From assembly GCA_025677815.1 (NCBI GenBank), contig JAIXMP010000020.1, positions 620,001 through 684,000 of the forward strand: a stretch of 64,000 nucleotides of DNA. The letters run 5' to 3'. Source of the DNA: Phascolomyces articulosus. Taxonomy: Eukaryota > Mucoromycota > Mucoromycetes > Mucorales > Lichtheimiaceae. The position numbers and the translations under genes are program-made. Positions 1 through 10,212 of this stretch are shown here, piece by piece. Every line of letters starts with the position of its first letter. Within the stretch, counting starts at the first letter, position 1. Under the pieces are notes generated by a model. It ran no database searches. It worked only from the letters and a program-made list of their open reading frames with translations, and was not told the DNA's origin.

Positions 1-758
1 GTATTATCGATGCCAAAAATCCTCAATTTACTGGAAAATTCATCAACTGGACACTGACATTATGGGGTGAAACGATTCCGGATTTCCAAAGTATTCCGAT
101 ACATATTCCATCCTCACTCCCAGATGATCAAACTGAGGATACACCTTTTATTCCAAACAATCCCATATCACCTATCGAAAGTGATCAAGACGATAGTGCC
201 ATGGATATTGACCATGAGGCAACATTGCCCTCAACTCCAGATCAAGAAAATCCATCTACAGAACAATCGGACGACATATTCGTACCTCCACCATTTATAC
301 CCACCAATATTGATCCAATGGATGACGGAACGATCTATGATGTAAGCGATCGCTCCCATGATGACCATCGAAGCTTTTTTGCATATACCATTGGCGCTTT
401 ACTTATTGTCGTTGTTGGTGGATCAGTAGCTACCATTGTAAGAAAACGACTTGCTACATCAGAATCCATATCACAAACAACTGCTTATACGAGCGTGAAC
501 CGACATGACCCTCCAGATCAGTATGAATTTGATGTATTTAAAAGTCATGGCCGAAGACATCATCATCATCATCCACCTTTACTGGAACGTGTCTCTGAAG
601 AGACGGAAAGCGATCTTGATAAAGAAGTATCTTCCACCACACAGCATTTTATTAGTACGAGTAGTAATAATAGTCCCATGTCAAAACGTCAAGCATCTTT
701 TAAAAAATCATCAACAGAAGCAAAAGGCAAATCCATTCTGCGCCCATCATCATCATAA
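1..758 (+). CDS. KEX2: Kexin (Kex2-type proprotein convertase), C-terminal part
   Basis: The frame is open from base 3 to the stop at 756-758, so the gene starts before the window. Kexin is a calcium-dependent serine protease of the late Golgi that cleaves secretory precursors after dibasic sites. The first visible residues (TGKFINWTLTLWGE) match the last strand of the P domain that follows the subtilisin domain in kexins. Then come an acidic, Pro/Ser-rich stalk, one membrane segment (AYTIGALLIVVVGGSVATIV, about bases 381-440) with Arg/Lys on its cytosolic side, and a roughly 100-residue cytosolic tail. The tail has a five-His run and, at 522-539, YEFDVF. This closely resembles the tyrosine-based YEFDII trans-Golgi retention signal of yeast Kex2. 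The catalytic Asp/His/Ser lie outside the window. The identification rests on the P-domain end, the topology and the tail signal together. Confidence 0.85.
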   Translation, partial: IIDAKNPQFTGKFINWTLTLWGETIPDFQSIPIHIPSSLPDDQTEDTPFIPNNPISPIESDQDDSAMDIDHEATLPSTPDQENPSTEQSDDIFVPPPFIPTNIDPMDDGTIYDVSDRSHDDHRSFFAYTIGALLIVVVGGSVATIVRKRLATSESISQTTAYTSVNRHDPPDQYEFDVFKSHGRRHHHHHPPLLERVSEETESDLDKEVSSTTQHFISTSSNNSPMSKRQASFKKSSTEAKGKSILRPSSS

Positions 759-1262
759 TATTTTTTTCTTCTTCTTTCTATCTTTCTGTATTGTAAAAAA
801 TAGTATAATTTTCTTAATTTCTTTTGTTTTTCTCTCCTCCGTTCCCAGATTTTTATATATCAATATAAAACGCAAATTTGCATGTTTGTCTTGTGTGTAC
901 ATTTTCATGCTTTATTAGTATAAAATTCACTATATATCACTGAATGTTAGGCTTAGTATGGTAAAATTTGGGATGTTGTTTCTATGGAATGTATAGTTTT
1001 CTTATCACAGAGTCTAATTCGAACATTGCAAAAAATAGATATATCAGCTACCTAAAATACATTTTTTGTTTTTGACAGGACCATTTTTAATATTAGATAA
1101 TAGTACTCTTATTAGCTTACCGTTATTTTATATAATGCTGTATTCCAGATAATGCTAATTTGCCCTGCCGATCAGGAGTGTTAAGTACGGAGTTCGTTTT
1201 TTTTTCCATTTTAGAATTTCAGCCTTTTTCCATTAGATTTCCAACTTCTTTCTCCAGGAAAA
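759..1262. other. Intergenic: kexin 3' end and promoter of the next gene
   Basis: T-rich, AT-rich sequence with no convincing open frame. It contains the presumed kexin 3' UTR and, just before 1263, a pyrimidine-rich leader typical of genes in this window. No RNA gene was recognised. Confidence 0.5.
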
Positions 1263-3647
1263 ATGAGTTCGTCAACCCTAGATTCTCGATGGGCAACAAC
1301 TACCGATCGAAAGAGAGCCGATGAAGGATTGCCGACAACGCAGTACGCTGCAGCTCTAAAAATAAACAAGGATTTACATCCTGAAACAACACCGTCGCCA
1401 TCCCCATCGTCACCATCGCAACTGTCGTCAACATCACTTGGTTCTCGGTGGGCAACACCATATGATTCGTATAAAGCGGAACGTGGATTGCCAGCGACCA
1501 AGTACTCGGAAATACTAGCTAATGCACAGATAGACCTTCATCCTCAACAACAATCTCAACCATCAGCAAAATGGATTAACCAAGGAAACCAAATGGTACA
1601 AAAAGAGGAGCAGTCTTGGTGGAATTCACCAAGTATGAACAATGAATATAGTCACCAGGATCACCGGAAAGACGGTAACAGCAATAACAATAGGAGCACA
1701 GCAAGCCGATCACCACCCCCTCCTACGAGTAATAAATCTACTATTACTCATACAATGGATCCACCAAACTGTTCTTTGTGGAATAATAATAATAATACCA
1801 ACAGCTATAACAGTAATTACAACAGTAGTAGCTACAACAACAATAGCTACAATAATAATGGTTACAACAAACAGCAGGTGCGGTCACAAGGATCATATTC
1901 TCCATCGCAACAACAATACCAAAGACGTGATACAGAGAATTCATGGCGTCCTAGCACACCAGTACCAAATCAACGTCCACAACAACAACCAGTCCCCCGA
2001 CAATATGAGCCGATTTCATCACGCCCGTGGAACCTAATTGCCATGAAGAAGAAGGAGGAATTTACACCATCATCCTCTCATACAACAACACCGGATGATG
2101 GTTCACCTCAGCCACATCTGGAACAGCCACGTCAAGAAAACGTCCAAGATTCTTCTGCATCTTTTTGGAACCAAGAAGTTGAGGAAGATATATTGGATAC
2201 CCCTATTACATCGTTCAAATCATATAAAGAGTGGTCCGAAGAACAGAGACAGAAAAGTGCAACATATACAGAAGGCAATGAACTTCTAGTGATATTATTA
2301 AAAGGAAGGAACACACAGAATGAACGGTCTCTACAAAGTAATTACGATAATAATTTCGGTAATAGCAATGTGGATAACAGCAGTGCCTCAAAACCATTGT
2401 TTAATCACACATCATCCCAGAATGAGGGCGTCAATACGAACGAAGAATTATCAAATACACAATTATTAGAATGGAATCCTGAAGGGAAAAAACCTTGGGA
2501 TGATGAACCTACGACAATAGTACAACAACCTCAACAATATGCAGTACCGAACAACTATGGTAACTCATCACCGAATATACCAGTGAATTATAATGAACAA
2601 AGTTATACGATGTCGCCGCCAGTAAAAGCTTCGCCATCCTCAAATCTAGAAATACAAAACTGTGCATATAACGAACAAACGACACAGTTACACCCAGATA
2701 CACCATCAAGAATAAACAATGGTACACAAGGGTATCATCGTTCAACGGTGACAACATCATCATCACAAACAGCAGCTTCATTCACCTGGGATCCAAATGG
2801 AAGGAAGCCATGGGATGATGGACCAGTGTCACAGTCGCCCTACAATACGGTAACATATAGCAGTAATTATAACACTCAGGCACCATCAACAACTGATAAT
2901 AATAATCAGCCAGCAATAGCTCCACGATTGTCAAGCTGGAATTCTTCCCAACAAACCCACCCCCCACTGAATAACAATATGTCGAATCAAAGGGCACAAC
3001 CATTAGTAAGATCAGCATCCTCATCCTCATGGAACCCAATGGCGTCACAACAAAATAACACTTCTTATAATAAAAATAATAATAATAATAAGAATAATAA
3101 TAAAAACGTAGAAAACCATACGCCATCACCACCTCCAGTAATGCGATCGGCATCTTCATCGTCATCAGGAGCATCATGGGATCCAAATGCACCAAAGCCA
3201 TGGGAAGAGCAACCTCCTAGACCTTCACCATTGAATGTGTCACAACAACACCAGTATAATAATACAGCTAGTCAACCCATGGTACCATCACCATCACAAT
3301 ATGATTCACAGATTGCTGAAAAACAAGCTCACAGCAACAGTAATGTAAGAGGTATCCATGCTAGAAAATCTTGGGGTGTACCAACATCACAGCAGGCTGT
3401 AGAAAACAACCGTAGCAACAATCAGAACAATACCAATAATTATAATAATTGGGATCGATCGGCTGGATCACGTTCGATTTACGACGTACAGAATTCGAAT
3501 CATTCCGAAGATAAATTGCCAGCACAACGACAATCATGGCAACAGCAAAATACATACAACAATATGGGTGATAATAGGGTACGATCCCCTACTGGAAGTC
3601 GACCATGGGACGTAGATAAATATAGTGAAGGATTATGGGAGCAGTAA
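1263..3647 (+). CDS. Q/N/S-rich protein with WDPxxxKPWDD repeats, function unknown
   Basis: Single uninterrupted 794-residue frame; I do not recognise a named family. The N-terminus has two related copies of a roughly 36-residue unit (residues 6-41 and 59-95) sharing SRWAT, then GLPxTxY, then DLHP. The rest is low complexity (Asn, Gln, Ser, Pro). It is punctuated by a short motif at residues 404 (WNPEGKKPWDDEP), 509 (WDPNGRKPWDDGP) and 639 (WDPNAPKPWEEQP). Simpler SRPWN/SRPWD versions occur near residue 255 and at the C-terminus. No signal peptide, membrane segment or catalytic motif is visible. The composition suggests a largely disordered protein in which Trp-containing linear motifs are the conserved binding elements, for example a scaffold or RNA-granule component; that role is inference. 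The start is the first ATG after a pyrimidine-rich leader, and the frame ends in LWEQ before TAA. Confidence 0.8.
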   Translation: MSSSTLDSRWATTTDRKRADEGLPTTQYAAALKINKDLHPETTPSPSPSSPSQLSSTSLGSRWATPYDSYKAERGLPATKYSEILANAQIDLHPQQQSQPSAKWINQGNQMVQKEEQSWWNSPSMNNEYSHQDHRKDGNSNNNRSTASRSPPPPTSNKSTITHTMDPPNCSLWNNNNNTNSYNSNYNSSSYNNNSYNNNGYNKQQVRSQGSYSPSQQQYQRRDTENSWRPSTPVPNQRPQQQPVPRQYEPISSRPWNLIAMKKKEEFTPSSSHTTTPDDGSPQPHLEQPRQENVQDSSASFWNQEVEEDILDTPITSFKSYKEWSEEQRQKSATYTEGNELLVILLKGRNTQNERSLQSNYDNNFGNSNVDNSSASKPLFNHTSSQNEGVNTNEELSNTQLLEWNPEGKKPWDDEPTTIVQQPQQYAVPNNYGNSSPNIPVNYNEQSYTMSPPVKASPSSNLEIQNCAYNEQTTQLHPDTPSRINNGTQGYHRSTVTTSSSQTAASFTWDPNGRKPWDDGPVSQSPYNTVTYSSNYNTQAPSTTDNNNQPAIAPRLSSWNSSQQTHPPLNNNMSNQRAQPLVRSASSSSWNPMASQQNNTSYNKNNNNNKNNNKNVENHTPSPPPVMRSASSSSSGASWDPNAPKPWEEQPPRPSPLNVSQQHQYNNTASQPMVPSPSQYDSQIAEKQAHSNSNVRGIHARKSWGVPTSQQAVENNRSNNQNNTNNYNNWDRSAGSRSIYDVQNSNHSEDKLPAQRQSWQQQNTYNNMGDNRVRSPTGSRPWDVDKYSEGLWEQ

Positions 3648-4073
3648 AGTGAAAACCATATTTTATCAGCATGTTACTTTTTTTTTTATCAGCATCACTA
3701 TTGTCAATTTTTTTACACAATTATCATTGTTCATATTTAAAGCATACATATTCATTTAAACAACTTTTCAACTTTATATATTATGAATAATAAATGTTCA
3801 TAAAATTGAAGGATAATTATGATGTATATTGAGACTTAAAAGTTATATATAACTAACATATAAATAGAATGCAAAACTCTCCAACGAGGAAGAGAAGATT
3901 TATAAAATAAAAAGTATACAAGTTAAGCATATATAGATAAACGTTTATAATTGTATATTCTTAAAAACGATTGAGAGAAAAGGATAACGACTGAACAATT
4001 TTCTATTCTAATATAAAAGATAAAAACGTTGTACAAAATACAATGAACAAAGTAAAAGTATAATATTAATACA
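3648..4073. other. Intergenic between convergent genes
   Basis: AT-rich 3' flanks of the Q/N-rich gene (+) and the HAD phosphatase gene (-). Several AATAAA-like stretches are present near 3787-3800. No gene seen. Confidence 0.5.
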
Positions 4074-5396
4074 TTACGATGACTTCCATAATTGGGGAAG
4101 CACCGTTGGTAAATCATGAATAGATTTAATTTGATAATCTCCATGATTGGAAGGAACCTCATAACAAACATGAACTGATGTCCAACCCAACGACTAAAGA
4201 GATTGATATAAAAAAGTGTTAACCAGCTGTTATCGATTATATGGTATATGACAATTCATAAATGAATATGCAATATATACCTTTGCAACATCAACGTTAG
4301 CGGCCGAATCATCCACTAAATAACACATCTTTGGATCGCTTACACCTGCTTCTTCCATTGCTCGTTTATATGATGCAATTTCTGGTTTGCAGTCAAAATC
4401 AGGTACTCGATAATCAGCAAAGGTCATGCCTATAAATAAGAATGGAGTTATTAAAAAGCAGGTTATCATTATATGTCACCCTTCAATCCAATTCACATGG
4501 TATCCTCATCATACCTTCAAATTGATCATCAATACCCAAAAGCTTTAAGCATCGCTCGGCATGCTATATAGTCAAGATATTTATATATTAGTAAAAAAAA
4601 TTAATTATATGATAAGCATACGATATAATCATAGTGTATCTTTTTTTACCGGATAATAGGCGTTCGTAAAGACCCATTTTCTGGTCGTTGTAAGACTAGC
4701 CAACATCTCCTTCAATTGGGTATCAGGTTTAAGGATATCATCAAGTGGAAGGCCACCATCGACTTGGCGGTCTGATATTTTCATGGTACAAAGGTGAGTT
4801 ACACACACAAAAATAACGCATAAAATGGATATCCCGACTCACTAAAGAAAAGTAAGCACCTTACCATATTCTAAAGCATCGATATCATAATGTTTTAAGA
4901 GACCACGTAATGCGAGACCATAATCTTTAAAGTATTGTGCTCGAAGTGTATGGGCTAAAAATACATATTTTAATATACGAAACAAAGGTTAATACATTAT
5001 TTTGTAAATTTTGTTTTAGAAACCAAATATTTCCCCTGAAAAAAAGCCATACCTTCTTTGTCAGGAATTCCCATATTTTTTATATAATCAACAATTCTAA
5101 ATAAAACGTCATAGAAATAGTTCATTATTCAAAATGATTCTATATTTTTCTTTCATCTGCTAATCTTTATTATTATTACCTTTGTCTCATGAGCTGAAGA
5201 ATGCCTGCGTTTTTGTGCTAATAGATTGGAACAAAACGTTTTTTTCAGATTATTGCTAAACTTACAAGACAAAAAAAAATAATTAAGAACTTACATAAAG
5301 ACAGTTATCACAATCGAAAAAGAATACTGGCTTGTCAATGGTCATTGCTTTTGTACTAAATAATCGAGATGTTAATGAACGAATGGGAAGGGACAT
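4074..5396 (-). CDS. SDT1: Pyrimidine 5'-nucleotidase-like HAD phosphatase (Sdt1/Phm8 type)
   Basis: Spliced minus-strand gene; reading through GT-AG introns gives a continuous HAD protein. It starts MSLPIRSLTSRLFSTKAM and then has the HAD nucleophile motif FFFDCDNCLY (DxD). Later exons give HKNAGILQLMRQR, IVDYIKNMGIPDKE, RKWVFTNAYYP (motif II, Thr), DFDCKPEIASYKRAM (motif III, Lys) and MCYLVDDSAANVDVAK (motif IV, DD). The final exon ends DLPTVLPQLWKSS before TAA at 4074-4076. The family dephosphorylates pyrimidine (and in yeast also nicotinamide) mononucleotides in the cytosol. The first 16 residues are Arg/Ser/Leu-rich and could be a mitochondrial presequence, with the second Met (TKAM) as a cytosolic start; this is inference. 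At least six short introns interrupt the gene, one exon being only about 39 nt. The family call is firm; substrate is uncertain. Confidence 0.85.
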
Positions 5397-5813
5397 GGCA
5401 ACTCAACAGAAACCGTAAAGAATAAAACCTCTTTTAGAGTTATCTTTTTTTTTACCTGGTATCTTTGGTGAAGTTGATTCGGAAAAAGTATACGCCGCTA
5501 ATAAAATGAAAAGAACAGAAAAAAAAGAGGTTCCAAAACGACAACCGCAGCAAAACGGTTCTTTATATTCGGGAAAAATGGGTTTCACGTAATATGACTC
5601 ACTTTCTATATATAAAGCATGCTCAATTCCTGTTACTCATAAAAAAAAGATAAGTATAAACAAAATTTCATTTTTGTTTTGCATAACAGCGAATGGTAAT
5701 TAGCCAGTATGTAATGTGTACTTATTCAATTATGTTTATTTGTATATATAGAATTACAATATATAGCAGAGGAGAGAAAAAAAGAAATGACGGATAGATA
5801 AATGATATTGCTT
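5397..5813. other. Intergenic: promoter side of the HAD gene and 3' end of the nuclease gene
   Basis: AT-rich sequence upstream of the minus-strand HAD gene. It contains A/T runs and no supported coding exon. Confidence 0.5.
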
Positions 5814-7583
5814 CTATACAGCAAACTCGAACTTGGATATAAGACACATATGATCACTACCAAAGTTTCTATTGGGTAATGATGGTAATACTGTTTCTTC
5901 TGGCGGCATGGATAATACTTCTGTAGCAACTAATGATGTTTCGTTATTTCTTAAAAACATGTAATCTAATGTACCCTTAAAAGCCGCAGTATAATTGGTA
6001 AATTTGGGTTCTCCAATACATGGAATAGATACTTTGGGATCAATTTCTCCGTGACAGCTGTATATACTATGCCATGCTTCCGGCGCACCTTGTTTTATTA
6101 ATGATACAAGTTCAGAGGTTGGCATTGTATCTTTGGTCACTCCTTCTTCTTGATCAACCTTTTCCCCTTCATCTTGTTCAGGTGCAGGAGCTTTATCTTC
6201 TGCTTTGGCTTCTCCGTCCTCAGTAGTGCTGGTTTTGGTCATAAAAGAACCAGGATTGGTTCGTGATTCCTCCAATTGAGCTTCTTCTTCAGATGTCATC
6301 TCAGTCGTAGTAACAGCGATATAACCTGGGTCGTCAGGCGTCGTGTTAAAATCTACAAGTGAAAAAAACGCATCTTCGATTAGTAATAGATTCTGCAACA
6401 TATGCTTACCTGTATCGCAACCACACAGTATAATATAATAACCTATAAATTACCTCCTGTAGGTATAGGTGCCCATTGCGTCTCTAGTTCAGTCTCTTGC
6501 AACGATTTTTGGATATTGACAATCGTATTGATAAATATGGTTGATTGTCTTAATCGTTCATAGGTTGCAGTAGGTCGCCAATACAAATGGGTATTACCAA
6601 TAACAATACCAAATTCAGGATGATCAATATGTTTTAATGCCATCACTTGACCGATATTGCTTGTAATCCATGTTTTAGCACCAATGGAAGCTTCGTCGTA
6701 ATCCACAGTGTCATATTTTATCATTTTAAAAATCTTTGGATTATATGCAATAAGGAGGCCTATATATTTTTTTATCATTTCCATGAGATTAATTAAACTA
6801 TACATAACATATTTCAGCACCAATATTTTTGATATCCCTCCATTTATCACCCAGTGGTGAACATCCCTATGCAATTCCTCCTCCCACTTACCATGAAGCT
6901 TTTTGATATGTTTGGTATATTCAGCCTTATATCCTAATTTCTCAAGAATTGGTTTGTAGTATTCATTATAGTTATCCACCTCTATAAACAATTGATGAAA
7001 TTTAATAACACAAAAACTTCCCTTAAAATTAGTAACTATATTTTTATACCTTGTAAGCACATGATATCCGGGTTATACATTTCTAGTTCTGCTGACACCA
7101 TATTTCGTCTTGCTTTCTATAAATAATTAAGTAATTGAGACTAGAGAAAAAGACACCAGAGGGATGATATCATAATATTCAACGAACTTGGTAGAACTTA
7201 CCCACTTGAGCATGTCACCCGAATCAGGAAATAGCTTACGCTTTACCAGACACTGGCCCAATAACTATTAACACATAGCATAGGTGATAAAGTGAGTTTT
7301 TAAAGTACGAGAGTAAAATTTTGTTATTAAGCCATATAAGATAGAAAAAGAAATTATTTACATTAAATGACATGATACTAAATGTTCCGAGAGAAGGCTT
7401 TGACAACCGTTTGCGATTAGGAATGGCATGGAACGATCGTTGAAATGGTTTGGGTTGTGGTTGTTGCGCTTGTTGTTGGATTGTCTGTTGCTTGTTTTGG
7501 CTGAGCCTTTTCTTTTCCAATTTTTTTGCCTTCTTTTCTTGTTTGAGTTTTTCAATATCAGTAGTGTCTTTGCCCATGGTCAA
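5814..7583 (-). CDS. NGL2: CCR4/Ngl2-like endonuclease-exonuclease-phosphatase RNA nuclease
   Basis: Minus-strand spliced gene. The N-terminus MTMGKDTTDIEKLK is followed by a Lys/Gln-rich segment. The EEP fold starts at FSIMSFNV, continued in the next exon by LGQCLVKRKLFPDSGDMLKW, which resembles the start of the Ngl2 nuclease domain. Further exons give ARRNMVSAELEMYNPDIMCLQ, then EVDNYNEYYKPILEKLGYKA (catalytic Glu), HGLLIAYN, GNTHLYWRP (catalytic His), DFNTTPDDPGY (metal-site Asp-Asn) and the terminal SDHMCL (catalytic Asp-His). The family trims RNA 3' ends; yeast Ngl2 processes 5.8S rRNA, while relatives are deadenylases. An acidic/Glu-rich insert of about 60 residues sits between DFN and the C-terminal part. 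The splice join just before DFNTTP (about 6355-6455) is ambiguous. The start could be Met1 (7583) or Met3 (7577). Confidence 0.85.
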
Positions 7584-8069
7584 TAAAAAATAAAAGATCT
7601 AGGAGGAGGGGAGTATTCTTGTTCACTTTTATTGATAAATTAAAACGCGAACTTTATATACGGTGCCATTATTATGCGGAGTTCAGGCTGTGGGATTGTC
7701 ATGTTGCAGCCTGCGCAGCGTTTTTCTACAATTTGTGCCGCAGTAAAATAAAGTAGTTGAACTGTACAACAAACATATCAAAAAAGATAAAGCTTCTTTT
7801 TTTTGCTGCGAAACATAACTGTAAATTTTCAAATAATGACATGGTGATATAAAACGCTGGTATCAAAAAGAACATCCTTTCAACTAAACAGTGTACATTT
7901 GCTGATATATTACCTATTAGTTATTATTTAACACTTTAAGGGATGATAAACGAATTAAACAAATGATAAAGTAGCATTGTTTATTCTGCTGCTATTGATA
8001 TTAATATATATATAAATACATTGAATGTTTTGTCAAAGTTACCAGTGTTTACTACCAAGAAAATAAACA
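7584..8069. other. Divergent promoter region
   Basis: Non-coding stretch between the divergently transcribed nuclease gene (-) and the small secreted peptide gene (+). It includes the TATA-like element at 8005-8017. Nothing else recognised. Confidence 0.55.
8005..8017 (+). promoter_or_regulatory. TATA-like element of the small secreted peptide gene
   Basis: TATATATATAAAT lies about 55-65 bases upstream of the ATG at 8070, a position compatible with a core promoter TATA box. Confidence 0.45.
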
Positions 8070-8315
8070 ATGAAGACTACATCGTCCTCTGTCTTGAAAA
8101 TTACTCTTGCTCTCCTTTTGATTCTTACGTTATCCCAGACAATACATGCGACTGAAACCCGACCATCCTGGTGGGGTGGTGACGGTGGTCATGGTGGAAG
8201 GGGTGGCAGCGGCTGGTGGGGCGGAAGTGATTGTAATCATCATCACGGAGGAGGTGGGTGGTGGGGTGGCGATAATAACAGATATAATGGTGATGGTAAT
8301 CACCATCGTCGTTGA
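8070..8315 (+). CDS. Small secreted Gly/Trp/His-rich peptide with WWGG repeats
   Basis: 81-residue intron-less frame. Residues 1-27 form a clear signal peptide (a basic N-terminus, then ITLALLLILTLSQ, with a likely cleavage after IHA). The mature peptide of about 54 residues consists almost only of Gly, Trp, His, Asp, Asn and Arg. WWGG or WWGGxD occurs at three to four points (RPSWWGGDGG, SGWWGGSD, GGWWGGDN), with an HHH run and one Cys. It fits no enzyme family I know. Glycine/histidine-rich secreted peptides are known as wall-associated, metal-binding or antimicrobial factors; no choice can be made here. A TATA-like box lies close upstream and an AT-rich 3' flank follows. Signal peptide and TATA make a real gene likely. 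Confidence 0.7.
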   Translation: MKTTSSSVLKITLALLLILTLSQTIHATETRPSWWGGDGGHGGRGGSGWWGGSDCNHHHGGGGWWGGDNNRYNGDGNHHRR

Positions 8316-10212
8316 AATGAAATTCAAGATAAATGGTAATTAGATCACTCTTTTTTTTGAATTGTGATTACAGCTATACTGAAACAACACAACAAATCCA
8401 CTAACATTTTCATGTACGTTTTATGTATATCATTCTATACAATGACAAAAACTTAATCTGCTAGTTCCATTATCATATACTATTCGGTATTCAGCCCAAA
8501 TTTATATTGATATACAAGCTTTTGTGTATTTGATCACTCTCTTAGTATCTCCAAGCAATAAAATTATGAACTGTTTATATTATCAATATGACAATTTTTA
8601 CTACATATCTTATTTATTTTGGTTTTCGTGCCAATCTTCTTTTGCTGTTTCATTTGCGATAGTTTTATTTAAATGAGATTTGAAAAAAATCAAGAATAAA
8701 CAAGCAATACCAGCAACATTAGCATAGCATTTCATCACAAAAATTGTGAACGCTTCAGACGAAATAGCTAAATGAATGCTTTGGATACGTGATACATAGA
8801 GAGAAAAAGTTCTCTTCACTTTCCTGAATCTCTTCTATAGATAAATTGGAGAAGGTTCACTTCAAAAACTATAATAATAGTCAAATACAAAAGATGTTTA
8901 CATTTATTTTGTACGTATTTTAGATGATCTTGATTAATCATTAGTATTTGTTTTTTATTCATTACGGTATATAAGTTATACCTACATAAAGATATTATAT
9001 TGAATAAATAAAAAAGGCACACAAATCTAAGGTGATCAGGTGAAACAAAAATAATCTTGGTCTACAAAGTGCACCATCAGTCCAAATGAAGGTTTAATGA
9101 GGATAGTGGTTGTTGGATGTGCGTGCTTGGAAGCAAGCTACGTACTAGCTATGCCGCGTGAAACAAACGTACACTCTCTTTTTTTTTTTTGTATATAGAC
9201 ATTTAAGTCCTTCAACTCATTCACGTCTTTGCGTCCCTCACGTCTTCAAGTTCTTCAAGTCCTTCAAGATATTTAATATCTCACGACCTAAACTATATCT
9301 TTCGACATTGTTTGGTTGTTCAACTGTTTAGTCAATCAGCTGAGGGATAGGGCGGGTTTCCTCTTTTTAATAAACATAAAACTTGAAACTTCAAAAAGCG
9401 TGGTTGCTTTAAAGTGTTTGATATTGTTATATAAATAGTGAGTTTTATTTCTTAACGTTGAAAAAAAACACCATTGCTTGTTTATTTTATATTTTTTTAA
9501 AAAAGTTGCCGAGTTGTTTCTTTCAAAGACTAAAAAAGATCTTGATCTACCCTTTCGGAATGCTTCCGAATGCACGGACCATATAATAAACTTGACATTT
9601 TCTTTCTTACTGTTAAACAATCTTCCTTCCACTTCTTATAATAAAGGTTGTAAAAACAATTACTTATAATTGCTCTGTCGTTATGACAGCTGTGTATTAA
9701 TATTTTTGATTGATTAAGAATTCAAGAATTTCCAGGATACGTACGAAAAAAAAGGATATATTTCTTGCATTTGAATATGATGATAGAAGATAGATTTTGA
9801 GATGGATCCTGGGTAAGTCTACTATAAAAAAAAGATATTTTGTGTATTTCACCTAACAAAAATAGATGATATTTTTCGCTTGTATTTTTTTTTTGTATCA
9901 AAACTAGTTTAAGTATACTAATGCATCCAAGAGTCTGTAAAATAAAAGAGATTTTTTTTCTTCTATATATTCTACATATTACCATGAATCAAAATTGCTG
10001 GCGAAATTTTCATATAATTTTGAAATAGAATCAAATAAAACAGCGTATGCTTTATTAAATAAAATATTGTTTTTTCACGAACAATATAAGGAACATATTA
10101 CTTAACACGTGAATATATAATGATGATTGTAAAAAAGAAAAAGCTTGATAGAATGCTAAATAAGAAAAAAAAATATAGATCAAAATATGGGGTATAGCAA
10201 ATCAGATATAAT
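8316..10212. other. AT-rich intergenic region, no firm gene
   Basis: About 1.9 kb with only short frames. The most protein-like is on the minus strand at 8610-8819 (69 residues with one hydrophobic segment, AGIACLFLIFFK), which could be a small or fragmentary membrane protein; I do not recognise it. A short imperfect 9-nt repeat (unit like TTCAAGTYC, three copies) lies at 9244-9268. No RNA gene recognised. Confidence 0.4.

Noticed and set aside
1165..1195. 5S-rRNA-like string (GATCAGGAGTGTTAAGTACG)
   Set aside because: Only a short resemblance; the rest of a 5S gene is absent. A similar short string near 61345 fails for the same reason.
1744..3201. Several antisense frames rich in Tyr/Cys or Leu opposite the Q/N-rich gene
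   Set aside because: These are reverse readings of CAA/AAT/TCA repeats in the real gene.
8816..9022. Minus-strand 68-codon frame
   Set aside because: AT-rich, no motif, and not linkable with the 8610-8819 frame by clear splice sites.
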